A DNA stretch of 64,000 nucleotides from Superficieibacter sp. HKU1 (GTDB taxonomy: Bacteria; Pseudomonadota; Gammaproteobacteria; Enterobacterales; Enterobacteriaceae): positions 186,001 through 250,000 of the forward strand of contig NZ_CP119754.1 of assembly GCF_029319185.1 (NCBI RefSeq). The letters run 5' to 3'. The notes beneath the pieces were generated by a model, which saw only the letters and a program-made list of their open reading frames with translations, had not been told where the DNA came from and ran no database searches. Below, one piece after another: positions 8,489 to 16,548 of the stretch (its first letter is position 1; every line of letters starts with the position of its first letter). The translations under genes were made by a program, and so were the position numbers.

Positions 8489-8576
8489 CGCATATAAAAC
8501 ATCATTCAGGATGGCATCAGGGATGCAACCGGAAGGATGACGTATATTTTAAGGACAACACTAAAGGGTTTTTCAC

Positions 8577-9053
8577 ATGTCAGAACAAAATAATACTGAG
8601 ATGGCTTTTCAGATCCAGCGTATCTACACCAAAGACATCTCTTTCGAAGCGCCTAACGCGCCGCACGTTTTTCAGAAAGACTGGCAGCCGGAAGTTAAAC
8701 TGGATCTGGATACCGCGTCCAGCCAGCTGGCTGAAGGTGTTTACGAAGTGGTACTGCGTGTAACCGTGACCGCCTCTCTTGGCGAAGAAACCGCATTCCT
8801 GTGCGAAGTGCAGCAGGGTGGTATTTTCTCCATCGAAGGTATTGAAGGCACTCAGATGGCGCATTGCCTTGGCGCATACTGCCCGAACATTCTGTTCCCG
8901 TATGCCCGTGAATGCATCACCAGCCTGGTTTCACGCGGTACGTTCCCGCAACTGAACCTCGCGCCGGTTAACTTCGATGCGCTGTTTATGAACTATTTGC
9001 AGCAGCAGGCTGGCGAAGGCGGCGAAGGTACTGAAGAACATCAGGATGCCTGA
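8577..9053 (+). CDS. secB: Protein export chaperone SecB
   Basis: The protein has 158 residues (K-12: 155). SecB is a cytosolic homotetramer that keeps preproteins unfolded and hands them to SecA. The sequence shows the family core QRIYTKDISFEAPNAPHVF at about 14-32, SLGEETAFLCEVQQGGIF and PYARECITSLVSRG. The C-terminal tail is acidic and glycine-rich (GEGGEGTEEHQDA). The stop overlaps the gpsA start as ATGA, which implies translational coupling. An 88-base gap after grxC could hold a promoter. Confidence 0.98.
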   Translation: MSEQNNTEMAFQIQRIYTKDISFEAPNAPHVFQKDWQPEVKLDLDTASSQLAEGVYEVVLRVTVTASLGEETAFLCEVQQGGIFSIEGIEGTQMAHCLGAYCPNILFPYARECITSLVSRGTFPQLNLAPVNFDALFMNYLQQQAGEGGEGTEEHQDA

Positions 9054-10072
9054 TGAGCGAAAGTAATGCGTCAATGACAGTGATCGGTGCCGGCTCGTAC
9101 GGCACCGCTCTTGCCATCACCCTGGCAAGAAACGGCCATCAGGTTGTCCTGTGGGGCCACGATCCCAAACATATCGCGACGCTTGAGCACGATCGCTGCA
9201 ACGTCGCGTTCCTTCCCGATGTTCCTTTCCCGGATACGCTGCGCCTTGAGAGCGATTTAGCGACCGCGCTGGCCGCCAGCCGCAATATCCTGGTGGTGGT
9301 GCCGAGTCATGTGTTTGGCGAAGTGCTGCGCCAGATTAAGCCGCTGATGCGTGCCGATGCGCGGCTGGTTTGGGCGACCAAAGGGCTTGAAGCGGAAACC
9401 GGACGTCTGTTGCAGGACGTTGCCCGTGAAGCGCTGGGCGACGATATCCCGCTGGCGGTGATCTCCGGCCCGACCTTTGCTAAAGAGCTGGCAGCAGGCT
9501 TACCTACGGCGATCTCGCTGGCGGCGACAGATACCGCCTTTGCAGACGATCTCCAGCAGCTTTTGCACTGCGGCAAAAGTTTTCGCGTTTACAGCAATCC
9601 GGATTTTATCGGCGTGCAGCTGGGCGGGGCGGTGAAAAACGTCATCGCCATCGGCGCGGGCATGTCGGACGGTATTGGCTTTGGCGCTAACGCCCGCACC
9701 GCCTTAATTACCCGCGGCCTGACGGAAATGTCGCGTCTGGGTGCCGCGCTGGGTGCCGACCCGTCCACCTTTATGGGCATGGCGGGGCTGGGCGATCTGG
9801 TGCTGACCTGTACCGACAACCAGTCGCGTAACCGTCGTTTTGGCATGATGCTCGGTCAGGGCATGGATGTGCAGGGCGCGCAGGATCAGATCGGCCAGGT
9901 AGTTGAAGGCTACCGTAATACTAAAGAAGTGCGCGCGCTGGCGCATCGCTTCGGGGTAGAAATGCCAATAACCGAGGAAATTTATCAGGTATTGTATTGC
10001 GGAAAAAACGCCCGCGAGGCAGCATTGACCTTATTGGGGCGTTCGCGCAAGGACGAGCGCAGCAGCAATTAG
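9053..10072 (+). CDS. gpsA: Glycerol-3-phosphate dehydrogenase [NAD(P)+]
   Basis: The protein has 339 residues, as in K-12. GpsA reduces dihydroxyacetone phosphate to sn-glycerol 3-phosphate for phospholipid synthesis in the cytosol. The nucleotide-binding motif VIGAGSYGTALA is at 10-21. GPTFAKELA and the catalytic-lysine region GGAVKNVIAIGAG follow, then NARTALITRGLTEM. It is coupled to secB through an ATGA overlap and lies 75 bases before cysE. Confidence 0.98.
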   Translation: MSESNASMTVIGAGSYGTALAITLARNGHQVVLWGHDPKHIATLEHDRCNVAFLPDVPFPDTLRLESDLATALAASRNILVVVPSHVFGEVLRQIKPLMRADARLVWATKGLEAETGRLLQDVAREALGDDIPLAVISGPTFAKELAAGLPTAISLAATDTAFADDLQQLLHCGKSFRVYSNPDFIGVQLGGAVKNVIAIGAGMSDGIGFGANARTALITRGLTEMSRLGAALGADPSTFMGMAGLGDLVLTCTDNQSRNRRFGMMLGQGMDVQGAQDQIGQVVEGYRNTKEVRALAHRFGVEMPITEEIYQVLYCGKNAREAALTLLGRSRKDERSSN

Positions 10073-10147
10073 CCAAAGAGAAACCTGTCATCTCAGATAC
10101 GGTCAGCACAGAACTGGCCGATCGCTTTAATTCGTCTGGAGTCAGCA

Positions 10148-10966
10148 ATGCCGTGTGAAGAACTGGATATCGTCTGGAATAATATTAAAGCCGAAGCAAG
10201 AGCGCTGGCCGATTGTGAGCCGATGCTGGCCAGTTTTTATCACGCGACGTTACTGAAGCATGAAAACCTTGGCAGCGCATTAAGCTATATGCTGGCCAAT
10301 AAGCTGGCCTCGCCGATTATGCCCGCCATCGCCATCCGTGAAGTGGTGGAAGAGGCTTATGCCGCGGACCCGGAGATGATTGCCTCCGCCGCCTGCGACA
10401 TCCAGGCCGTCCGCACCCGCGATCCGGCGGTGGATAAATACTCCACGCCGTTGCTCTATCTCAAAGGCTTCCACGCGCTCCAGGCCTACCGCATCGGCCA
10501 CTGGCTGTGGCATCAGGGCCGTCAGGCGCTGGCTATTTTCCTGCAAAATCAGGTGTCAGTTTCTTTCCAGGTCGATATCCACCCGGCGGCAATGATTGGT
10601 CACGGGATCATGCTCGATCACGCCACCGGCATTGTAGTGGGCGAGACGGCGGTGATTGAAAACGATGTCTCCATTCTGCAATCGGTCACGTTAGGCGGGA
10701 CCGGTAAAACCAGCGGTGATCGCCACCCGAAAATCCGCGAAGGCGTAATGATCGGCGCGGGCGCGAAAATCCTCGGCAACATTGAAGTCGGGCGCGGCGC
10801 GAAGATTGGCGCTGGTTCGGTGGTATTACAGCCTGTTCCGCCACACACCACCGTCGCTGGCGTCCCGGCGCGTATCGTCGGTAAACCCGAGTCGGATAAG
10901 CCAGCAATGGATATGGACCAGCATTTTAGCGCGCATAACGGGTTTGAGTACGGAGACGGGATTTAA
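10148..10966 (+). CDS. cysE: Serine O-acetyltransferase
   Basis: The protein has 272 residues (K-12: 273). CysE acetylates L-serine with acetyl-CoA, the first step of cysteine synthesis, and is feedback-inhibited by cysteine. An alpha-helical N-terminal half (to about 140) is followed by the left-handed beta-helix of hexapeptide repeats (IHPAAMIGHGIMLDHATGIVVGE onward). Catalytic Asp and His lie in IHPAA and MLDHATG. The tail HNGFEYGDGI ends in isoleucine, the usual CysK-binding C-terminus. Confidence 0.98.
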   Translation: MPCEELDIVWNNIKAEARALADCEPMLASFYHATLLKHENLGSALSYMLANKLASPIMPAIAIREVVEEAYAADPEMIASAACDIQAVRTRDPAVDKYSTPLLYLKGFHALQAYRIGHWLWHQGRQALAIFLQNQVSVSFQVDIHPAAMIGHGIMLDHATGIVVGETAVIENDVSILQSVTLGGTGKTSGDRHPKIREGVMIGAGAKILGNIEVGRGAKIGAGSVVLQPVPPHTTVAGVPARIVGKPESDKPAMDMDQHFSAHNGFEYGDGI

Positions 10967-11044
10967 CGCCCCGTCTTCCGACGCAGGTTATGTGGACCAT
11001 ACGGCACTTCTGTATGGCTGGGCAAACGCACACCCTCGCTAATA

Positions 11045-11518
11045 TCAGGTTCTTAACACCGCGCCCGGATATCCCAGCTGGCGCCAGGCTTCATACACTA
11101 CTACCGACACCGCGTTCGACAAATTCATGCTGCGGCTGTCCGGCATCATCGGAATCCGAATTTTTTGCTCCGCCGGTAATGCCTCAAGAATACTGGCAGG
11201 CAGGCCGCGCGTTTCCGGGCCGAACATCAGATAATCCCCGTCCTGATAGCTTACCGCGCTGTGCGCTGGCGTGCCCTTTGTGGTTAGCGCGAACAGGCGC
11301 TGCGGCTTTTGTGCTTCAATAAAGGCGGCATAATCGTGGTGGCGCGTGACGGCGGTAAATTCATGGTAATCCAGTCCGGCGCGACGCAGGCGCTTATCGT
11401 CCCAGGCAAAGCCCATTGGCTCAATGATGTGCAGACGAAAGCCGGTATTGGCGCATAAACGGATGATATTTCCAGTATTCGGCGGGATTTCCGGTTCGAA
11501 TAAAACGATGTTCAGCAT
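11045..11518 (-). CDS. trmL: tRNA (cytidine(34)/uridine(34)-2'-O)-methyltransferase
   Basis: The protein has 157 residues, as in K-12 TrmL (YibK). This SPOUT methyltransferase uses S-adenosylmethionine to modify the wobble base of two leucine tRNAs. Typical features are EPEIPPNTGNIIRLCANTG (8-26), the knot region FGPETRGLP (about 100) and IPMMPDSRSMNLSNAVSVVVYE near the end. The ribosome site AAGGGGG ends four bases before the ATG and lies inside a strong hairpin at 11520-11544. It converges on cysE. Confidence 0.96.
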   Translation of the reverse strand: MLNIVLFEPEIPPNTGNIIRLCANTGFRLHIIEPMGFAWDDKRLRRAGLDYHEFTAVTRHHDYAAFIEAQKPQRLFALTTKGTPAHSAVSYQDGDYLMFGPETRGLPASILEALPAEQKIRIPMMPDSRSMNLSNAVSVVVYEAWRQLGYPGAVLRT

Positions 11519-11519
11519 A

Positions 11520-11544
11520 CTGCCCCCTTAAATTGCGGGGGCAG
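11520..11544 (-). promoter_or_regulatory. Hairpin covering the trmL ribosome-binding site
   Basis: Read on the minus strand, CTGCCCCC pairs with GGGGGCAG across a 9-base loop. The 3' arm contains the trmL Shine-Dalgarno and ends one base before the ATG. The structure would hide the ribosome site. It could also act as the end of lldD transcription, but no T run follows. Confidence 0.55.
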
Positions 11545-11577
11545 AATAGCAGATAGAGAGAGTGGGGGTGAGGAGAA

Positions 11578-12768
11578 TTACGCCGCATCTCCCTGCGTCA
11601 TCGGTGCCAGGGCGTTGGGCAGCGCTTTGCCCAGTTCGCGCACCAGCGAATCCTGAGTGATCTCTTTAATCGACTTCGCCCCGGTCAGCGTCATTGCTAC
11701 CCGCATCTCTTTCTCAATCAGATTCAGCAGATTGGCGACGCCCGCCTGCCCGTGCGTTGCCAGCGCATAAAGATAGGCGCGACCAAGCAGCACGGTATCC
11801 GCACCCAGGGCGATCATCCGCACCACGTCCAGGCCGTTGCGGATACCGCTGTCGGCAAGGATCGCGATATCGCCTTTTACCGCGTCGGCAATGGCGGGCA
11901 GGGCGCGCGCGGAGGACAGTACACCATCGAGCTGGCGGCCGCCGTGGTTGGAAACCACGATCCCGTCCGCGCCAAAGCGTACCGCGTCGCGGGCATCGTC
12001 TGGATCAAGGATCCCTTTGATCACCATCGGTCCATCCCAGAACTCGCGGATCCACTCCAGGTCTTTCCAGGAGATCGAGGGATCGAAGTTATTGGCCAGC
12101 CAGCCGATATAATCTTCCAGCCCGGTCGGTTTGCCGAGGTAGGCCGAAATATTCCCTAAATCATGCGGACGACCGTTAACCCCCACGTCCCATGCCCACT
12201 GCGGGTGGGTCACCGCCTGCCAGTAACGGCGCATCGCGGCGTTTGCGCCGCTCATGCCGGAGTGAGCGTCGCGATAACGCGCGCCCGGCGTTGGCATATC
12301 CACGGTAAAGACCAGCGTGGAGCAGCCCGCCGCCTTTGCCCGCTCCAGCGCGTTACGCATAAAACCGCGATCGCGCAGGACGTAGAGCTGGAACCACATC
12401 GGGCGCTTGATGGTCGGCGCGACCTCCTCAATCGGGCACACCGAGACGGTGGAAAGCGTAAACGGAATGCCTTTCGCGTCCGCCGCTGCTGCCGCCTGTA
12501 CTTCTCCTCGACGGGCGTACATCCCGCACAGCCCGACCGGGGCCAGCGCTACCGGCATGGAGAGTTTTTCATTAAACAGCGTGGTCTCAAGGCTTAAATC
12601 GGACATGTTCTTCAGCACGCGCTGACGCAGGGCGATCTGCGAGAGATCTTCCACATTGCGGCGCAGGGTATATTCGGCATAGGCACCGCCGTCGATATAG
12701 TGGAACAAAAACGGCGGCAGAATACGTTGAGCGGCAGCGCGGTAGTCGCTGGCGGCGGAAATAATCAT
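11578..12768 (-). CDS. lldD: FMN-dependent L-lactate dehydrogenase
   Basis: The protein has 396 residues, as in K-12. LldD is a membrane-associated flavoenzyme that oxidises L-lactate to pyruvate and passes electrons to the quinone pool. It shows the alpha-hydroxy-acid oxidase fold: MSMPVALAPVGLCGM (about 65-80), FQLYVLRDR, VFTVDMPTPGARYRD, VIKGILDPDDA (catalytic Lys), and the signature SNHGGRQLDG with the active-site histidine (about 274-283). It is last in lldPRD; its ATG overlaps the end of lldR by four bases. Confidence 0.97.
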   Translation of the reverse strand: MIISAASDYRAAAQRILPPFLFHYIDGGAYAEYTLRRNVEDLSQIALRQRVLKNMSDLSLETTLFNEKLSMPVALAPVGLCGMYARRGEVQAAAAADAKGIPFTLSTVSVCPIEEVAPTIKRPMWFQLYVLRDRGFMRNALERAKAAGCSTLVFTVDMPTPGARYRDAHSGMSGANAAMRRYWQAVTHPQWAWDVGVNGRPHDLGNISAYLGKPTGLEDYIGWLANNFDPSISWKDLEWIREFWDGPMVIKGILDPDDARDAVRFGADGIVVSNHGGRQLDGVLSSARALPAIADAVKGDIAILADSGIRNGLDVVRMIALGADTVLLGRAYLYALATHGQAGVANLLNLIEKEMRVAMTLTGAKSIKEITQDSLVRELGKALPNALAPMTQGDAA

Positions 12769-13541
12769 GATTTTTTCTCCCCTGAATTATCGTTCTGATC
12801 GCCGGGCAGGCGGGTAATACGCGCCTGGCGGGCCTGATCTTCATCGAAACGTTTAATCGTGGTATGGACGAATTTAAGGTGGGCCATCATCGCCTTACGT
12901 GCGCCATCGGCGTCACCGGCGAGGATCGCCTCCATCACCGCCTGATGCTGTTCGGTCAGGCAGGCGAAAACGGGCGGAACCAGATACATGCGCTGGCGGC
13001 TCTGTTTGACGGAAGACTGCAACAGATCAAAAAAGCCGCGCATGGTTTGCAGCAGCACGACGTTATGGGAAGCCTCAGCAATCGCGAGGTGAAAACGGAC
13101 ATCCGCCTGCGAGGCCAGATCCGGGTCGTCGCCGAGCGTGGCTTCAAAACACAGTTTAATTTTCTCTTTATCCGCGCTGGTTGCACGCAGCGCCGCATGC
13201 CAGGCGGTGCTGGCTTCAATCGCATGACGCGCTTCCAGAATGTCAAAACTGTAGTCCGGATCATCCGCCAGCAGCATTTTTAGCGGCTGAACGATATTGT
13301 GTTCAGTCCAGCTTTCATGCTGCCAGCGCACAAACGTGCCGCCACCGCGACGGCTCAACAGCAGCCCTTCACTGTTAAGCCGGGCGATGGCCTCACGCAG
13401 AGAATTACGCGAGACCCCAAGCTGGACGGCGAGCTGGCGTTCGGCGGGTAAACGCATCCCAGCCTCCAGCTGTTGTTCTTCGATCATTGCCCGCAGACGG
13501 TCGGCAACATCGTCTGCCAGGCGTTTAGGCATCACTATCAC
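12765..13541 (-). CDS. lldR: GntR-family lactate-responsive regulator LldR
   Basis: The protein has 258 residues, as in K-12. LldR represses (and in part activates) lldPRD and is relieved by L-lactate. The N-terminal winged helix holds the GntR signature (RLPAERQLAVQLGVSRNSLREAIARL, about 29-55). The C-terminal FCD all-helical ligand domain has metal-type histidines and acidic residues (about 95-235). The ends overlap lldP and lldD by four bases each, so the three genes are coupled. Its likely operators are at 15266-15284 and 15390-15408. Confidence 0.96.
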   Translation of the reverse strand: MIVMPKRLADDVADRLRAMIEEQQLEAGMRLPAERQLAVQLGVSRNSLREAIARLNSEGLLLSRRGGGTFVRWQHESWTEHNIVQPLKMLLADDPDYSFDILEARHAIEASTAWHAALRATSADKEKIKLCFEATLGDDPDLASQADVRFHLAIAEASHNVVLLQTMRGFFDLLQSSVKQSRQRMYLVPPVFACLTEQHQAVMEAILAGDADGARKAMMAHLKFVHTTIKRFDEDQARQARITRLPGDQNDNSGEKKS

Positions 13542-15193
13542 GGGATCATCCAGGTTAAGACATAGGCCTGAAGCGTGGTGATCACGCCCACCATACAGGT
13601 GAAAATCAGGCTGTGTTTGACGGTAAAGCGGAACAGATCGGACTCTTTCCCGACCAGCCCTACCGCCGCACAGGCAATGGCGATGGACTGCGGAGAAATC
13701 ATCTTGCCGGTGACGCCACCGGTGGTGTTAGCGGCGACCAGCAGAATGTCCGATACCCCGATTTGTTGCGCGGCGGTGGCCTGCAGCGCGGCAAACAGCG
13801 CGTTCGACGACGTATCCGAGCCGGTAAGGAATACCCCCAGCCAGCCGAGGAACGGCGAGAAGAAGGTAAACGCGTGGCCGGTATGCGCCAGAGCCAGCGC
13901 CAGCGTGGATGACAGGCCGGAGTAGTTCGAGATAAACGCGAAGGCCAGCACCATGCCAATCGAGTAAATCGGCAACGCCAGCTCTTTCAGCGTGCTGCCG
14001 AAGGTGTGCAATGCCGCACCCGGCTTCATCTTTAACCAAAGGATAGACAACAATGCGGCAAACAGGATCGCCGTGCCGGTGGCCGAGAACCAGTCGAATT
14101 TATATACCGCAGCATACGCGGTGGCGTCGTGGACTACCGGCGGCATCCGGGCAACCAGTCTATCGAGGAACGGCACCGGAACGTTGATCACCCAGTCGTA
14201 CATCGCGCCGCCGGGCGCAAATAACGCCTTGAACGGCGGAATGCTCCACAGGGTAACCGTCGCGGTCAGGAACAGGAACGGCGACCAGGCGCGCAGGATC
14301 TGCCCGGGCGTGTAGCGGATGCGCTCAATCGAAGGATCGACCTGCGCCGCCCCCATATCGCCGAAGCGGAAAATACGCACCGGCTTCCAGCGTTTAAGGA
14401 ACAACGTCAGGCAGACCAGCGACACCAGCGAAGAGATAATGTCCGGCAGTTCCGGGCCAATAAAGTTAGAGCTTAAATACTGGGCGATGGCAAACGAGCC
14501 GCCCGCCACCATCACCGCAGGCCACGTCTCTTTCACCCCGCGCCAGCCGTCCATAATCGCCATGATCCAGAACAGCACGATAATGGTCAGGAACGGCAGC
14601 TGGCGACCAACCATCTGGCCAATTTCAAAACTGTCCAGCCCGGTCACCTGGCCGGCGACCAGAATCGGAATGCCCATCGCGCCAAAGGCCACCGGCGCGG
14701 TGTTTACAATCAGGCACAGCCCGGCGGCATACAGCGGATTAAAGCCGAGGCCGACCAGCAGCGCGGCGGTAATCGCCACCGGCGCGCCAAAGCCTGCCGC
14801 CCCCTCCAGAAACGCGCCGAACGAAAAGCCGACAATCAGCATTTGCAGGCGCTGGTCCGGGGTAATCGATAAAATCGACGAGCGGATAATATCGAACTGG
14901 CCGGTTTTCACTGAAATCTTATAAACAAAGACCGCTGCGATAATGATCCAGGCGATCGGCCACAGGCCGTAGAAGAAGCCGTATACCACCGAGGCCAGCG
15001 CACGATCGACCGGCATTTTATAGAAGAATAGCGCCACCAGCAGGGCGATAATTACCGTGTAGGTTGCTGCGATGTAGCCTTTCAGCTTGAGCTTTATCAG
15101 CGCAAAGAAGAAAAAGAGAATCGGAAGCGAAGCGATGAGGCTTGAGAGCCAAATGTTACCGGCCGGATCGTAGTTCTGTTGCCAGAGGTTCAT
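13538..15193 (-). CDS. lldP: L-lactate permease
   Basis: From the start MNLWQQNYDPAGNIW the protein has 551 residues, the K-12 LldP length, with GGAGACC before the ATG. It is a 12- to 14-segment inner-membrane symporter that takes up L-lactate, D-lactate or glycolate with protons. Many hydrophobic segments are visible, with the family motif AAGFGAPVAITAALLVGLGF near 155 and FLTGSDTSSNALFAALQ near 440. It is first in the operon, with the LldR operator pair upstream. Confidence 0.96.
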   Translation of the reverse strand: MNLWQQNYDPAGNIWLSSLIASLPILFFFFALIKLKLKGYIAATYTVIIALLVALFFYKMPVDRALASVVYGFFYGLWPIAWIIIAAVFVYKISVKTGQFDIIRSSILSITPDQRLQMLIVGFSFGAFLEGAAGFGAPVAITAALLVGLGFNPLYAAGLCLIVNTAPVAFGAMGIPILVAGQVTGLDSFEIGQMVGRQLPFLTIIVLFWIMAIMDGWRGVKETWPAVMVAGGSFAIAQYLSSNFIGPELPDIISSLVSLVCLTLFLKRWKPVRIFRFGDMGAAQVDPSIERIRYTPGQILRAWSPFLFLTATVTLWSIPPFKALFAPGGAMYDWVINVPVPFLDRLVARMPPVVHDATAYAAVYKFDWFSATGTAILFAALLSILWLKMKPGAALHTFGSTLKELALPIYSIGMVLAFAFISNYSGLSSTLALALAHTGHAFTFFSPFLGWLGVFLTGSDTSSNALFAALQATAAQQIGVSDILLVAANTTGGVTGKMISPQSIAIACAAVGLVGKESDLFRFTVKHSLIFTCMVGVITTLQAYVLTWMIP

Positions 15194-15265
15194 GCAGGTC
15201 TCCTGAGGCCCACCGTTACGCCAGCGCAGTGAGTCTGCGCTCATTGCTGCGTCACATTCTGTGTA

Positions 15266-15284
15266 AAGGTGGTCCTGCCAATTT
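15266..15284. promoter_or_regulatory. LldR operator, gene-proximal
   Basis: TGGTCCTGCCA with flanking AATT on one side forms a dyad centred at 15275, in the lldP leader 82 bases before the start. It resembles the LldR/PdhR-type site ATTGGC-N3-ACCAAT, with one weaker arm. Its centre is about 125 bases from the distal site, close to the O1-O2 distance known in E. coli. Confidence 0.65.
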
Positions 15285-15389
15285 GAGGGTTTAGGGTCAC
15301 GACCTTGAAAGGTTAACTAAATGTTATGTGTAAGCAACGTATGTGTGAGTAAAAATTAAGGAATTGTGAAGTGTGGGTGGATTGAAGGG

Positions 15390-15408
15390 GGAATTGGTAG
15401 GGCCAATA
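15390..15408. promoter_or_regulatory. LldR operator, distal
   Basis: AATTGGTAGGGCCAATAA contains the dyad TTGG-N5-CCAA centred at 15400, a good LldR site. Together with the site at 15275 it brackets the lldP promoter, which fits the repression-loop model known for E. coli lldPRD. Confidence 0.75.
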
Positions 15409-15498
15409 AGAAAGGTAGTGGTTTATAAGCCAGGCGCGTAGCATTTTCATTCAGATATAATGCCAGCCATGATATTTCGATGAGGTTTTATCAGGAAT

Positions 15499-15524
15499 AA
15501 GCACAATACAGTGGCATTGTGCTT
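15499..15524 (-). terminator. Hairpin after yibL
   Basis: AAGCACAAT and ATTGTGCTT form a perfect 9-bp stem with an 8-base loop, starting 14 bases past the yibL stop. Only a weak T run follows on the minus strand, so termination may be partial. Confidence 0.5.
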
Positions 15525-15537
15525 ACCAGGCAAACGA

Positions 15538-15900
15538 TCAGAATTCGTTTTTAGCAAACCCCGTCACTTCTTTCAGCCCCATCTCACGGCCCAGGGCGGT
15601 CATCGGATGCACGACAATCAGCCCGCGGACGCTTTTCTTCAGCTTGCCCATATCGGCCTGCTCTTTTTTAGTGATGGCGCGGCGGAACGGTAATTTGCTC
15701 AGCTTTTGCGCTTCGACACTCAGCTTCTGGCCGTGAACTTCACGCAGGCGGGCAATTTCCGTTTCCAGCGTGGCCTTCTCTTTTTCCAGCTCGGCGTATT
15801 TCTCAGCATCTTCAACCAGCGACAGATCGGCCTGCTGGTGGCGGATGAGATCGAGGCGATCGCTCAGGCGTTTAATTTCGTTCTTTTCGACTTCTTTCAT
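15538..15900 (-). CDS. yibL: YibL family ribosome-associated protein
   Basis: The protein has 120 residues, as in K-12 YibL. It is a soluble, highly charged protein. The first 60 residues form a predicted coiled coil (EIKRLSDRLDLIRHQ through EKEKATLETEIARL), followed by a basic region with PFRRAITKKEQADMGKLKK. K-12 YibL has been found with ribosomal particles; its function is not established. It follows mtlR by 57 bases on the same strand, possibly at the end of the mtl transcript. Confidence 0.92.
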   Translation of the reverse strand: MKEVEKNEIKRLSDRLDLIRHQQADLSLVEDAEKYAELEKEKATLETEIARLREVHGQKLSVEAQKLSKLPFRRAITKKEQADMGKLKKSVRGLIVVHPMTALGREMGLKEVTGFAKNEF

Positions 15901-15957
15901 AACAAATGGACTCTGAATCAGGGTGATTGCGCTAAGGATACACCAATGTGCGCGAGG

Positions 15958-16548
15958 TTACTTCTGAAAGGCTTTTTTTAAGCTGATGCGGGAGATCAGC
16001 TCGGTCAGGGAAAGTACCATCGTGGAACGTACAACCTGCTGATAACGCTGGATTTGCATCGCCAGAAGTTCCGCATCGCTGTCGTCAAACGGGGGAGCCG
16101 GGGGGAGGGCGGTTACGCAGTGCAGCTCGCCAAACGGCCCGAGGATCTCGTCGTCGGTAAAGGTATATTCGTTACCGTCGTGATTCAGCTCCTCGCGCAG
16201 CGCCATCAGCAGTTCGGCATCTTCGTACTCAGGGCGGCTTATCACGCCAAGCCCATAGATAAGCTTCAGACGCACGGAGAGATCGCCCAGCGGACCATTA
16301 CCGTCCAGCAGCGGTTCAACCGCATATTTCACCGCGTAGTCGTCTTTGCGGAATACCTGCATAACCAGAATATTGACCGCTTCGGTGAGGAGTTCAACGG
16401 CGGCAATCAAAAAGCTTCTTACGGTTTTGCCAGCATTCAGACGCTCAAGCACACGATTTTCAAAGGCCTGGGTTTCTTCCATTATTGCCTGCATATCTGA
16501 CAATCTAAAAGGTTGGCGCAGAGTAATCTGCGCCAGATCGGTCATCAT
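15958..16548 (-). CDS. mtlR: Mannitol operon repressor
   Basis: The protein has 196 residues (K-12: 195). MtlR lowers mtl operon expression. It has no recognisable helix-turn-helix, and in E. coli it interacts with HPr. Conserved blocks are ENRVLERLNAGKTVRSFLI (about 30-48), FRKDDYAVKYAVEPLLDGNGPLGDLSVRLKLIYGLG and the tail SLKKAFQK. The start overlaps the mtlD stop. Two ATGs in tandem are possible. Confidence 0.94.
   Translation of the reverse strand: MMTDLAQITLRQPFRLSDMQAIMEETQAFENRVLERLNAGKTVRSFLIAAVELLTEAVNILVMQVFRKDDYAVKYAVEPLLDGNGPLGDLSVRLKLIYGLGVISRPEYEDAELLMALREELNHDGNEYTFTDDEILGPFGELHCVTALPPAPPFDDSDAELLAMQIQRYQQVVRSTMVLSLTELISRISLKKAFQK

Noticed and set aside
10990..11322. Plus-strand frame opposite trmL
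   Set aside because: It is a shadow of trmL, whose SPOUT motifs and length match K-12.
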